A stretch of 64,000 nucleotides of DNA. It comes from Dehalococcoidia bacterium. GTDB taxonomy: Bacteria; Chloroflexota; Dehalococcoidia; Bin125. Below are positions 43,272 through 50,967 of the stretch, piece by piece; the first letter of the stretch is position 1; each line of letters starts with the position of its first letter. The stretch lies in contig JAJDTU010000011.1 of NCBI GenBank assembly GCA_022826965.1, forward strand, positions 62,001 to 126,000, written 5' to 3'. Both the position numbers and the translations under genes were made by a program. The notes under the pieces were generated by a model. The model was not told the origin of the DNA and did not search any database. It saw only the letters and a list, made by a program, of their open reading frames with translations.

Positions 43272-44318
43272 CTAGTTGTTCTCCGCCACAAGCTCCCGTA
43301 CCTCGGCCCCGAAGCGGTCGGAGCGATCCAGCCCAATCACTTCCAGCCGGTGCGCATACTCGACGAACTGCTTCTTGCGCATCAGCATGACCATGTTGTA
43401 GCCCTCGTCGAGGTGCTCAATGCCGCCGCCCGAGAGGATGGCCAGCGCTTCGCCGGTCAACGGGTTCGTGGTCAGCGAGGTCTGCTGCGACTGAGTGAGC
43501 AGCGCCTCCTGCATGTCGAGGATGTGGTGCAGTTCTTCCTTGCGCCACGGCTCGTTCTCGACGGTGTACTTGAGGTGTGTCACACCAAACGCGAGATGGC
43601 GCGACTCGTCCTGTGCGGAGAGTCGGAAGATGCGCTTCTCAGCCTCGTTCTGGGCGATCAGTTCGCCCATGCGGAAGAGAGTCTGCACGAAACCCTCGCC
43701 AACAAGGTGCAAGAGCGCCGTCATCTCAGTGAAGTCATCGGAGCTCAGCAGCTGCACCGCACCGATGCCCGCGCCGGACATGCCGCCGCCGTTGATCAGG
43801 ATGCGCTTGCGGAAGACGTCCAGGTGACGCGCCTCGTCCATCAGCTGCGTGCCGAGGAACAACTGCGACTCGAAGAACTCGGGGTGAATCTGCTCGAGGA
43901 AGCGGCCCGGCACGTCCGCCGCGATGAACTCCACCTGCGTCAGGAAGGTGCACAGCGTACACATCGCCCGCTCGAGGTCCGGGGACAGGTCATCGATCGT
44001 GTCCCAGGGAATGTCACGAGCCGAAGACCACTGACGCTGCAGCGCTTCCTCGTAGAGCAGCATCGCCGACTCGGTCCAGACATCCGCCTTGTTCAGGTGC
44101 TGGACGCTGTTCGAGGGCGAGCGCGGATCGGCCGCCGCGCCGCGCGGCGCCCACTGGCGCTGACGCGCCTGGTCGCGGTCGTCAACGCCGTAGGACATCT
44201 GGTTGATGGTCTCCAGCGTGAGGCCCTTTCGGCCGGTCTCGATCTCCATGCCCTGGTCGGTATCGACGTTGAGCCAGTCAAGGTTGATACCGGGGACATC
44301 GTGCTGAATCGTGGCCAT
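43272..44318 (-). CDS. Diiron ferritin-like protein (R2-like fold)
   Basis: 348 aa from the ATG at 44318; GGAG eight bases upstream. All six carboxylate/histidine ligands in the R2/R2lox spacing: E130 (T-Q-V-E-F), E162-x-x-H165 (D-E-A-R-H), E208 (V-G-E-G-F), E238-x-x-H241 (D-E-S-R-H). It should bind a dinuclear Fe or Fe/Mn centre that activates O2. Ribonucleotide reductase R2 is unlikely since no large subunit is near and the radical Tyr is not evident; a monooxygenase or oxidase function is more likely. Partner: the ligand-less paralogue directly downstream. Confidence 0.8.
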   Translation of the reverse strand: MATIQHDVPGINLDWLNVDTDQGMEIETGRKGLTLETINQMSYGVDDRDQARQRQWAPRGAAADPRSPSNSVQHLNKADVWTESAMLLYEEALQRQWSSARDIPWDTIDDLSPDLERAMCTLCTFLTQVEFIAADVPGRFLEQIHPEFFESQLFLGTQLMDEARHLDVFRKRILINGGGMSGAGIGAVQLLSSDDFTEMTALLHLVGEGFVQTLFRMGELIAQNEAEKRIFRLSAQDESRHLAFGVTHLKYTVENEPWRKEELHHILDMQEALLTQSQQTSLTTNPLTGEALAILSGGGIEHLDEGYNMVMLMRKKQFVEYAHRLEVIGLDRSDRFGAEVRELVAENN

Positions 44319-44412
44319 GGAAAAGCTCCAGTGGGATAGCGGGGTCCGCCGCCTGTACGTTGAGCGCATGGTACATCAGACCGCTGGTCGGCGCAGCCGA
44401 CAAGGCCGCGGA

Positions 44413-44418
44413 TACAAT
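44413..44418 (+). promoter_or_regulatory. -10 box of a leaderless transcript
   Basis: TACAAT, nearly the TATAAT consensus, ends six bases before the ATG at 44425, with no ribosome site. Confidence 0.6.
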
Positions 44419-44424
44419 GTTGGC

Positions 44425-44697
44425 ATGGCACTCCTCCCCGTCACGCTTCGTCGTCGGTTGCGCAGTTCAGGGTTCACTGAGGATCAGACCGACGCGCTCG
44501 ACGAAGCGAGTGAGGCGACGGCGGAGGCAGCCCGGAGCGGTATGGCCAGCGAGGCCGGAACCAACCAGCAGTTCGCGGCCCTGCTCGACGAAATCCAACG
44601 GCTCCGTACGGATATGTGGCGAATGTTCGGCACCATGGCAGCGCTCATCTTGGCTGCTACCGGCGCAATCATCGCCGCAATAGCGGCGTGGGGCTGA
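44425..44697 (+). CDS. Small coiled-coil protein with C-terminal membrane helix
   Basis: 90 aa. N-terminal basic segment (T-L-R-R-R-L-R-S-S-G-F-T), a helical region with heptad-like Ala/Glu/Leu spacing, and a C-terminal hydrophobic helix (about 68-90). Similar in design to the proteins at 52882 and 61119. No known family. It lies between the ferritin-like operon (divergent) and recF, which has its own -10 box. Confidence 0.6.
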   Translation: MALLPVTLRRRLRSSGFTEDQTDALDEASEATAEAARSGMASEAGTNQQFAALLDEIQRLRTDMWRMFGTMAALILAATGAIIAAIAAWG

Positions 44698-44705
44698 CCG
44701 ACTCC

Positions 44706-44711
44706 TACACT
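44706..44711 (+). promoter_or_regulatory. -10 box of a leaderless transcript (recF)
   Basis: TACACT followed by CCGACAT and the GTG of recF (seven bases). The gene at 53256 has the same TACACT then CCGACTC then ATG. Confidence 0.6.
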
Positions 44712-44718
44712 CCGACAT

Positions 44719-45864
44719 GTGCATCTGACTCGGCTGCAGCTCTCCAACTTTCGATCCTGGACCGAGCTTGAGCTTGACCTTGATCCCGGTATCACGCTGA
44801 TCAGCGGCGCCAACGCCGCCGGCAAATCCAACCTCGTCGAGGCGATCTACATGCTTGCCTCTCTACGCTCGACCCGCGCCCAGACCGAGGGTGAGCTGCT
44901 GCGTTGGGATGCGCCCCAGCCGCAGGTGATGCGTGTCGTCGGGACGGCACAGCGAGACGGAGAATCGGTCGAAGTGGAGATCGCGCTAGCCGCCCGCGAG
45001 GGTGGCAACGCCGGCGACGCCCGACGGCGCAGCGGCGCGCCACTGACGTCGAAGCGAATTCGCCTCAACGGCGTGGCGCGGCGAGCCTCGGACGTGCTGG
45101 GCGCGATTCGCGCCGCTCAGTTCACGACACTGGACATCGAGCTGCTGACCGGCGCAGCAGCATTGCGCCGCCGCTACCTCGACGTGGTGGTTGGACAGTT
45201 GCAGCCGTCCCATGCCGGGAACCTCAGTCGTTACCAGCGAGCGCTGTCGCAGCGCAATGCGCTGCTCAAGCGCATCGCCGAACGTCAGGCCGCCGAGGCC
45301 GAACTTGCGCAGTGGGATGATCTCCTCACGACGGCCGCCGAGCCAATCTGGCAGGCCCGCGCGGACGCGTCGGCGGCGCTCTCGCGCTTCGCATTCCTCC
45401 GCCACGAAGCTCTACGCGCTCCGGACGATCCTGCCGAGGAGCTGAGTCTGACCTACGTGCCCGCCAACGAGCAGTCGCTGGATCAGTCGCGAACTCGAGA
45501 TCTCGCCCGAGGTTCGACGAGCGTCGGGCCGCATCGAGACGAGCTGGAAATCAACCTCGGCGCACGACCAGCGGCCAACTTCGCTTCGCGCGCGCAACAG
45601 CGAGCAGTCGCGCTCAGCATGAGACTCGCCGAGGCGGACTATCTCGCTGCGCAATCCGCAGACTCGCCCATCCTCCTGCTCGACGATGTCTTCAGCGAGC
45701 TCGACCCGCCTCGCCGCGAAAGAACGGCGGAGGCGGTGTCGGACGTGGAACAGGTCATCCTGACGACCGCCGACCGCTCAGCCATCCCGTTCGAAGCCTC
45801 CGGCCTGGCTGCATCCGTTGTGATCGCCGACGGCCAGATTAAGCAGGCTCCGCCGCGTCGCTAG
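44719..45864 (+). CDS. recF: DNA replication and repair protein RecF
   Basis: 381 aa, GTG start. SMC-like ATPase: F-R-S-W near the N-terminus, Walker A G-A-N-A-A-G-K-S, signature region G-P-H-R-D-E-L followed by S-R-A-Q-Q-R, Walker B I-L-L-L-D-D-V-F-S-E-L-D. With RecO/RecR it loads RecA at single-strand gaps. It is not next to dnaN or gyrB here. Length is normal for RecF. Confidence 0.92.
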   Translation: MHLTRLQLSNFRSWTELELDLDPGITLISGANAAGKSNLVEAIYMLASLRSTRAQTEGELLRWDAPQPQVMRVVGTAQRDGESVEVEIALAAREGGNAGDARRRSGAPLTSKRIRLNGVARRASDVLGAIRAAQFTTLDIELLTGAAALRRRYLDVVVGQLQPSHAGNLSRYQRALSQRNALLKRIAERQAAEAELAQWDDLLTTAAEPIWQARADASAALSRFAFLRHEALRAPDDPAEELSLTYVPANEQSLDQSRTRDLARGSTSVGPHRDELEINLGARPAANFASRAQQRAVALSMRLAEADYLAAQSADSPILLLDDVFSELDPPRRERTAEAVSDVEQVILTTADRSAIPFEASGLAASVVIADGQIKQAPPRR

Positions 45865-45874
45865 GGCCGTATTC

Positions 45875-46045
45875 CTAGGGTCGCGGCAACGGCGTGCGTT
45901 GGCCGCGTTTGCAGCGCCGGCACCTCCAGACGATCGTCATGTGTTCGGAGTGTTCTTCGACCTTGCAGGCCAGCGCCCCTCTCTGCGTGTGCTTGCGGCT
46001 CGGACATTTCGGGTTCGTGCAACGGATCTCATGCTCGCTCGTCAT
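45875..46045 (-). CDS. Small zinc-ribbon protein, Com-like
   Basis: 56 aa from the ATG at 46045 (GGAG six bases upstream; an ATG two codons earlier is possible). C9-x4-C14 and W-R-C42-R-R-C45-K with C27 between: a zinc ribbon, basic. Similar small proteins (Com of phage Mu) sit beside phage head genes and regulate translation. It starts 34 bases after the portal-like gene on the same strand, which supports a phage origin. No similar protein is elsewhere in the window. Confidence 0.6.
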   Translation of the reverse strand: MTSEHEIRCTNPKCPSRKHTQRGALACKVEEHSEHMTIVWRCRRCKRGQRTPLPRP

Positions 46046-46078
46046 GCGCATCTCCGGTCGTTCGTTTCGCCTCTTCGC

Positions 46079-48112
46079 TTACGGATTCGCTGTGCGGTCG
46101 TCATCGATTGATGCCAGCCGGCCCAGCGGCGTCAAGTGACCCTTGAGCCGGCTTGAGGCCGGCACCTGCTGATCGCCGTTCTGTCCAGCCTCGTCGTCAT
46201 CGTCACCTCGCAGGACGCCGAGCTCGTGGTCGAATCGCGCCTGCTCCACGCGCCACTGGCGGTGCCGCGAGAGCACCTGTTCCGCGTGCTCCTCGCCGAT
46301 GTACTGCTCCAGGTACGCACGCTGATCGAGCGGATCGAGTGGATCGTTGAGCCGCGCTCGTCCGTGTTCCTGCACGGCGATTCGCTGCGCCGAGGAGTAC
46401 GGGTCGATCCAGACATCGATGTCGAGCGAGGGAATCTGGGCCGGCTCGACGCAGATGGTCTCGCGACGCTGGACGCGCCCGTTCGTGCCCTTGGCGAACA
46501 CCCAGATCGGGGCGCCGAAGCCACCTTCGGAAAGGGGCTTCGACATCACTAGCGCCATGTTGCGCAGCATCGTGCGGACGGCGCCGATCTGCGCCCGCTT
46601 CAGTTGCTGGACCTGCAGGTTCCTTGAACCCAACAACAGATTGAGCGTGTGCGGCTGGGTGTTCGGGCCGATCTCGCCGCGCTCGACCGCGCCCGAGTCC
46701 GGCGCAGCCGCGAGCAACTCATCGTGCGACATGCGCATGAACTCAACGAAGGCCGGATCGACGCGGAACTCAACGCGATGCAGCGAGGCGCCCGCGGGCA
46801 AGGACTCCGCCGATGCGGCCCCCGGCGTGACCTCCAACCGGTTCCCGTCATCGTCGGTCTGATAGCTGCCGTTCGCGAGCCGAATCCAGTAGAGCGGAAT
46901 CGCGGTCTGCTCGGCCAGATACATCCCCAGCGAGCGCTCGTAGTCGTAGCCCGGTTTCGCGCGGTAGATCCCCTCCATCGTCGGCTCCCAGCGGCGGAGC
47001 ATATCTGGATGATCGTTCACGTCGGCCTCGGCGATCGCGAACGGCGGCATCTCGTACGGATGCGGGTGCGACTTGATCAGCGTCCACTCGTGCCGGGGCT
47101 GCTCGCCCGCGCGCTGGACACGAGGCGTGTGACCCTCAAGTGCCGCCAGTTCGTAGTACTCGTGTCGAGTCCAGAGCGAGACGACGCGTACACGTTCGCC
47201 CCAGCCGCCGCCCGAGGGTTCCTCCGGCAGGGGTGCATCAACCCCGCTCGCAACAGCCAGCGTTGGATCGCCGGCGATGGCAGTCATGCGAAGTTCAAGA
47301 CCATCCTGCTCACGCAGCCGATTGCGATACTCGAACAGCCCGATCTCGTGCACGACTGCCGCAATGCCGAGCCCGTTGCCGCTGCCGTGGTCCTCCACGA
47401 ACGCGAACTGGTCGGGACGAATCACCGCGACGCTCCACGGGAATCCGGATGCAGCCCGGCGTCGACGGTCGCGGTCGCGGCGGCTCTCTTCGGTCTCGAT
47501 CCAGGGAAGAGACGGACCGTCCTCGGATCGTGAGCGCCGGAAGCGGCGACGATCCTCCGGATCCTGCGGTCGCGAGCCGCGCTGCTCTCTGGCGGGCAAC
47601 GTCGGCAGATGTTGCGGAGCCATCTGCCAGTGCAACACGCCGAAACAGAGGCAGACCTGTCCGTAGCCGAGGTCCGCCTGCAGCGAGAGGTGCGACCGCT
47701 CCTCAACCTGGCGCAGACCTTGCTCCAGCACATGCTCGAGGTTGTCGGCTGCCTGCCGGGCGGCAGGCGAGTCGTCCGGCGGCTCGACGTGTACGCGCAG
47801 CGGATGTTCGGTGACCCGCTGCCGCAACTGCGACCACGTCCGGCGCGGCAGATCGGTCTGCCAGGGCTGAGCCTGCAGATGCGGTGCGTGGAACTTGGGA
47901 TCGGTTTCTCGAGCGTTGTACAGGTGAGACTCGCGGTGCCGGATCCGCTCATGCAGCGCGGAAAACCGGCTCAGCACACCGAGCGGCGCGGATCGTCCGC
48001 CACCGAGTTGCCCCAGGATGTGGTTGAGGTCGGCCTCCGACAGCGTGGTCGCCAGGATCGCCCCAGCCGACTGCGGCTCAGCCGACGACATCTCGCGCAA
48101 GGTTGTCATCAT
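46079..48112 (-). CDS. Phage portal-like protein
   Basis: 677 aa. It lacks signal peptide or membrane helices. N-terminal helical stem with Q-L-R-Q-R-V-T-E-H-P-L-R-V and A-R-Q-A-A-D-N-L-E, a long loop rich in Arg/Asp, a middle segment of W-x-R-H-E-Y-Y-E, P-F-A-I-A-E-A-D-V-N, then a C-terminal clip region Q-V-Q-Q-L-K-R-A-Q-I-G-A-V and an acidic tail. This order fits portals of tailed phages or gene transfer agents. No terminase or protease gene is adjacent. The capsid genes are 11 kb away on the other strand. Confidence 0.6.
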   Translation of the reverse strand: MMTTLREMSSAEPQSAGAILATTLSEADLNHILGQLGGGRSAPLGVLSRFSALHERIRHRESHLYNARETDPKFHAPHLQAQPWQTDLPRRTWSQLRQRVTEHPLRVHVEPPDDSPAARQAADNLEHVLEQGLRQVEERSHLSLQADLGYGQVCLCFGVLHWQMAPQHLPTLPAREQRGSRPQDPEDRRRFRRSRSEDGPSLPWIETEESRRDRDRRRRAASGFPWSVAVIRPDQFAFVEDHGSGNGLGIAAVVHEIGLFEYRNRLREQDGLELRMTAIAGDPTLAVASGVDAPLPEEPSGGGWGERVRVVSLWTRHEYYELAALEGHTPRVQRAGEQPRHEWTLIKSHPHPYEMPPFAIAEADVNDHPDMLRRWEPTMEGIYRAKPGYDYERSLGMYLAEQTAIPLYWIRLANGSYQTDDDGNRLEVTPGAASAESLPAGASLHRVEFRVDPAFVEFMRMSHDELLAAAPDSGAVERGEIGPNTQPHTLNLLLGSRNLQVQQLKRAQIGAVRTMLRNMALVMSKPLSEGGFGAPIWVFAKGTNGRVQRRETICVEPAQIPSLDIDVWIDPYSSAQRIAVQEHGRARLNDPLDPLDQRAYLEQYIGEEHAEQVLSRHRQWRVEQARFDHELGVLRGDDDDEAGQNGDQQVPASSRLKGHLTPLGRLASIDDDRTANP

Positions 48113-48272
48113 TCGGACCCTTTCCAGCCATCAGCGCTGTTCGCATCCGAGCGCGCGAACAGTACGGATGTTCTTGAAGAAGTCCGATTATGAGCACCTA
48201 TGAGCGGCTTTGTCAAGCACGGGTTCTCTTATCCACAACCCTGCCGGTGCCCGCGGGTAACACAGATCACAC

Positions 48273-48308
48273 ACGACGCCGCGGATCACCCGCCGGGTGA
48301 GGCGTCGT
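48273..48308 (-). terminator. Terminator-like hairpin after the DsbA-like genes
   Basis: Outer 8-bp stem ACGACGCC/GGCGTCGT (48273-48280 with 48301-48308) and inner 6-bp stem TCACCC/GGGTGA (48286-48291 with 48295-48300), with an unpaired GCGGA on one side. It overlaps the stop of the 48308 gene and probably ends the operon. Confidence 0.6.
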
Positions 48309-49237
48309 CAGCCCTCAGCCTCCAGTTCGGCAGCCAGCGCCATCACCTGTTCGATCAGCCGATCGGCGACGATCGCACCGCCCTCGCCGTTGATGTGAAT
48401 CGTCGGCGTGCGGCGCACGCCCACCTCCGAAGCGGCGCGGTGCTGACCGTTGACGAGATCCAGGTGTGTCTCATCGTCCAGGCATTGCGCGAACTGCTCG
48501 GTGTCGAGCTCGAACGCGGCCGCCATTGCTATCGCGCCTTCGCGGCTGAAGTCCTGTGTCGTCATGTAATGGTCATGGAAGTTCCACCACTTGCCCTGGT
48601 CGCCGCCGCACTCCGTTGCCAGCGCCGCAAACACCGATGGCTGCCCGTGGTTGAGAATGTGCCGATACTCGAATCGCGCCAGACCGGTGCGAACCAACTC
48701 TTCAATCACGCGCGGCTCAACCTGAGCCGCGAACCGGCGGCAGTTTCCTCAAAGAAAATCTGAATATTCGGTGATCACGATCGCCGCGTCGGGATCGCCG
48801 ATCGAGTTGCGATTCGCAATCAGGCCGGCCCGATGACCCGACTCGATGATCTGAGCGACCATCGCCCCCTGTTCCGGCTCCTCATGCCCAGCCTGCTCAG
48901 CCTCTGTCTGGTCGGCAGCCGGCTCGGCCTGTTGCCCGGACTTCAGTTCGGCCTCCTGCTCGGCCTCCGGTTCGGCCTGTGCCTGAGCGGCTGTCTGTTC
49001 GCGCTCGGCCGACGGCTGCGCATGCGCCTGATCCTGCGCCTGATCCTGCGCGTGGTCCTGCGTCGATTCGCTCTGGCCCGCCGCGTACGACGTGGCCGAT
49101 TGCTCCTGTTGCTCGTGCTGCTCTGATTGCACGCTCGCCGCCGATTGCGGCTGCGACGGCGGCGCGTCGTCACCGCCGGAGGAACACCCCGCGACCAGGA
49201 GCGCGAGCGCCGCCGCGATCAGTCCGATCCTCGTCAT
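48308..49237 (-). CDS. DsbA-like lipoprotein, predicted selenoprotein (U-G-N-C), third of three
   Basis: 309 residues if the TGA at 48749-48751 is read as selenocysteine (residue 163). Start ATG at 49237 with GGAGG seven bases upstream. Lipobox L-V-A-G-C18, then a 120-residue Gln/Glu/Ala-rich linker, then G-D-P-D-A-A-I-V-I-T-E-Y-S-D-F-L-U163-G-N-C166 and the thioredoxin/DsbA domain with cis-Pro loop R-R-T-P-T-I-H-I-N-G. U replaces the attacking Cys of CxxC. Normal annotation would split it into a truncated lipoprotein and a headless thioredoxin. Two base gap from the upstream gene. It should act as an exported thiol oxidoreductase or isomerase. Confidence 0.82.
48711..48731 (-). promoter_or_regulatory. 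Predicted bacterial SECIS hairpin (gene 48308)
   Basis: Perfect 9-bp stem CGCGGCTCA/TGAGCCGCG with loop GGT. The loop begins 26 nt after the TGA. A G-rich apical loop at that distance fits bacterial SECIS elements. Confidence 0.75.
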
Positions 49238-49239
49238 GG

Positions 49240-50061
49240 TCAGCCTCCTTCTTGCCCCTCTGCAGCTTCAGCCGCCTCGGCAGCCTGGTGGACCTTGTCG
49301 AGAATCGCGCTCAGCGACCGTCCGCCTGGCTCGCCGTTCACTCGAAACGTCGGCGTCCCATTGACGCCCTCGGCGAAGCCCTGCTGTTGCATCTGCAGGA
49401 TGCGATCACGGTGCTCTTCGTTGTCGATGCACCGCGAGAACTGGGCGATGTCGAGACCCTCGCGCTCGGCGATCTCGATCGCCCCCGCCCGCGTGAATGT
49501 CCGCGCCCGGCCTTCGAGCAGGTACTCGTCGTGGAACTCCCACCAGGCCCCCTGGTCGCCGGCGCATTCCGTCGCCATCGCGGCAAACTCCGAGGCCGCG
49601 CCGAAGATGATGAAATGCCGGTACTCGTACCGTGCCAGTCCGGTGCGAATCGCTTCTTCCATGATTTGCGGCTCGAACCGAGACGCGAAACTCCGACAGC
49701 TCGGTCACTGGAAGTCCGAATACTCGACAATCACCACCGGCGCGTCCGGATCACCGACCGAGTTGCGCAGGTACGGCAGCCCCTCGCGATGACCGTAGTC
49801 AATCTCACCGACCTCGGTCACGCCGGCGATAGGCTCCTCCGCCGAGGGCGCTTCCGCCTGCACAACCTCCGCCTCGTCCTGCTGTGCTTGTTGAGCCTGC
49901 TGTTGCTGCATGATCGTCGCTTCGCGCTCAGCGCGCTCGCTGCGCGGTGTCTCGGTCGAGACCGGCTCTCCCTGCTGATCGACCGGTCCGCCGCCCGATC
50001 CACAGGCAACGACGACGCCCATCCCAACCGCCAGCACAACCAGCCACACATAGCGCCCCAT
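49240..50061 (-). CDS. DsbA-like lipoprotein, predicted selenoprotein (U-P-S-C), second of three
   Basis: 273 residues from the ATG at 50061; a GTG at 50112 overlapping the stop of the gene before it (GTGA) would add 17 and implies coupling. Lipobox V-V-V-A-C, Gln/Glu-rich linker, then G-D-P-D-A-P-V-V-I-V-E-Y-S-D-F-Q-U119-P-S-C122. The TGA codon is 49705-49707. The remaining domain has H-F-I-I-F-G and cis-Pro loop V-N-G-T-P-T-F-R-V-N-G. No other stop interrupts it. It shares about the same domain as its neighbours, but the linker is different. Confidence 0.82.
49668..49686 (-). promoter_or_regulatory. Predicted bacterial SECIS hairpin (gene 49240)
   Basis: Stem GCGTCTCG/CGAGCCGC with one mismatch (T-C) and loop GTT. 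The loop begins 26 nt after the TGA, the same position as in the two neighbours. Confidence 0.65.
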
Positions 50062-50108
50062 GCGTCGAGAGTACTCCAAACTCCCCCCGCTCGCGGTCGC
50101 GAACGGCG

Positions 50109-50966
50109 TCACTCCGCTGTGTCCTCCAGCGCTCGTTCGACCGCCTCCTCGATCGCCTCAAACGTCGCATCGACCTGCTCACCATCGACGAACACCGTGG
50201 GTGTGCCCGCGACTCCACGGGACTCCCCTTCGGCACGCGACGCCATCACCGCCGGCACGCTATGCCCCTCGTTCATACAGGTCACGAACTCGACGTAGTC
50301 GAGTCCTTCGAACGTGATCTGCCGGCGTAGCCCCGCCTCCGTGAATAGCGTCTCGTCGCCGGCCATGTAGCGGTCATGCAGCGGCCAGAATGCGCCCTGA
50401 TTGGCAGCGCACTCGACGACGTAGGCTGCGAAGTCCGCCGCGTCGCCGCGAACCGGGAAGTGACGGAAGACGAACCGCGCCTTCCCGGTCGCGACCAGTC
50501 GCTCGACGATCAACGGCTCAACCTGAGCCGCGAACCACTGGCAGCCGCCTCAAGTGAAGTCACCGAAGTAGCGGATCTCCACCGGCGCATCCGGCTCCCC
50601 GAGCACATGCCGCTCCGACCTCACACCCTTGTGCACCCCCACGATCTCCGCAGGAAGCTCGTCGACCGGTTCCGCATCCTCAACCTCCTCCTGCGCTTGC
50701 TGAGTTTGTTGCTGCTGTTCAACGTCCGCGACGGACTGTTGAGCCTGCTGAGCCCGCTGGGCCTGCTGGGCCTGCTGCGATTGTTGGACAGGCTCAGCCT
50801 CAACCGTTTCCTGTGGTGCCTGCGCGTCTTGCTGCTGAGCGACGGTCGCCTCACGTTCAGCCCGCTGCGACGTCGCCGTCCCGGTCGGCTGCGCCTGTTC
50901 ACCCGAGCCGCAGGCGGCCGCAAGAGTCACCAGGCTCAGCGCGACCAGCAGTAGAAGCCGTGCCAC
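50109..50966 (-). CDS. DsbA-like lipoprotein, predicted selenoprotein (U-G-G-C), first of three
   Basis: 285 residues from the GTG at 50966 (GAGG five bases upstream); an ATG at 50993 overlaps the previous gene. Lipobox L-A-A-A-C, linker of Gln/Ala repeats, then G-E-P-D-A-P-V-E-I-R-Y-F-G-D-F-T-U139-G-G-C142 and the DsbA domain with R-H-F-P-V-R-G and cis-Pro loop V-A-G-T-P-T-V-F-V-D-G. TGA codon 50550-50552. Start lies one base after the DUF885 stop, so the operon is DUF885 then three selenoproteins. Such proteins form or rearrange disulfides outside the membrane. Confidence 0.82.
50514..50530 (-). promoter_or_regulatory. Predicted bacterial SECIS hairpin (gene 50109)
   Basis: Perfect 7-bp stem CGGCTCA/TGAGCCG with loop GGT, loop beginning 26 nt after the TGA. 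Confidence 0.75.
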
Positions 50967-50967
50967 A

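Noticed and set aside
43272-44318. Ribonucleotide reductase small subunit
   Set aside because: Ligands fit R2 but the radical Tyr and a neighbouring large subunit are not seen, and a ligand-less paralogue follows. A different oxidase is more likely.
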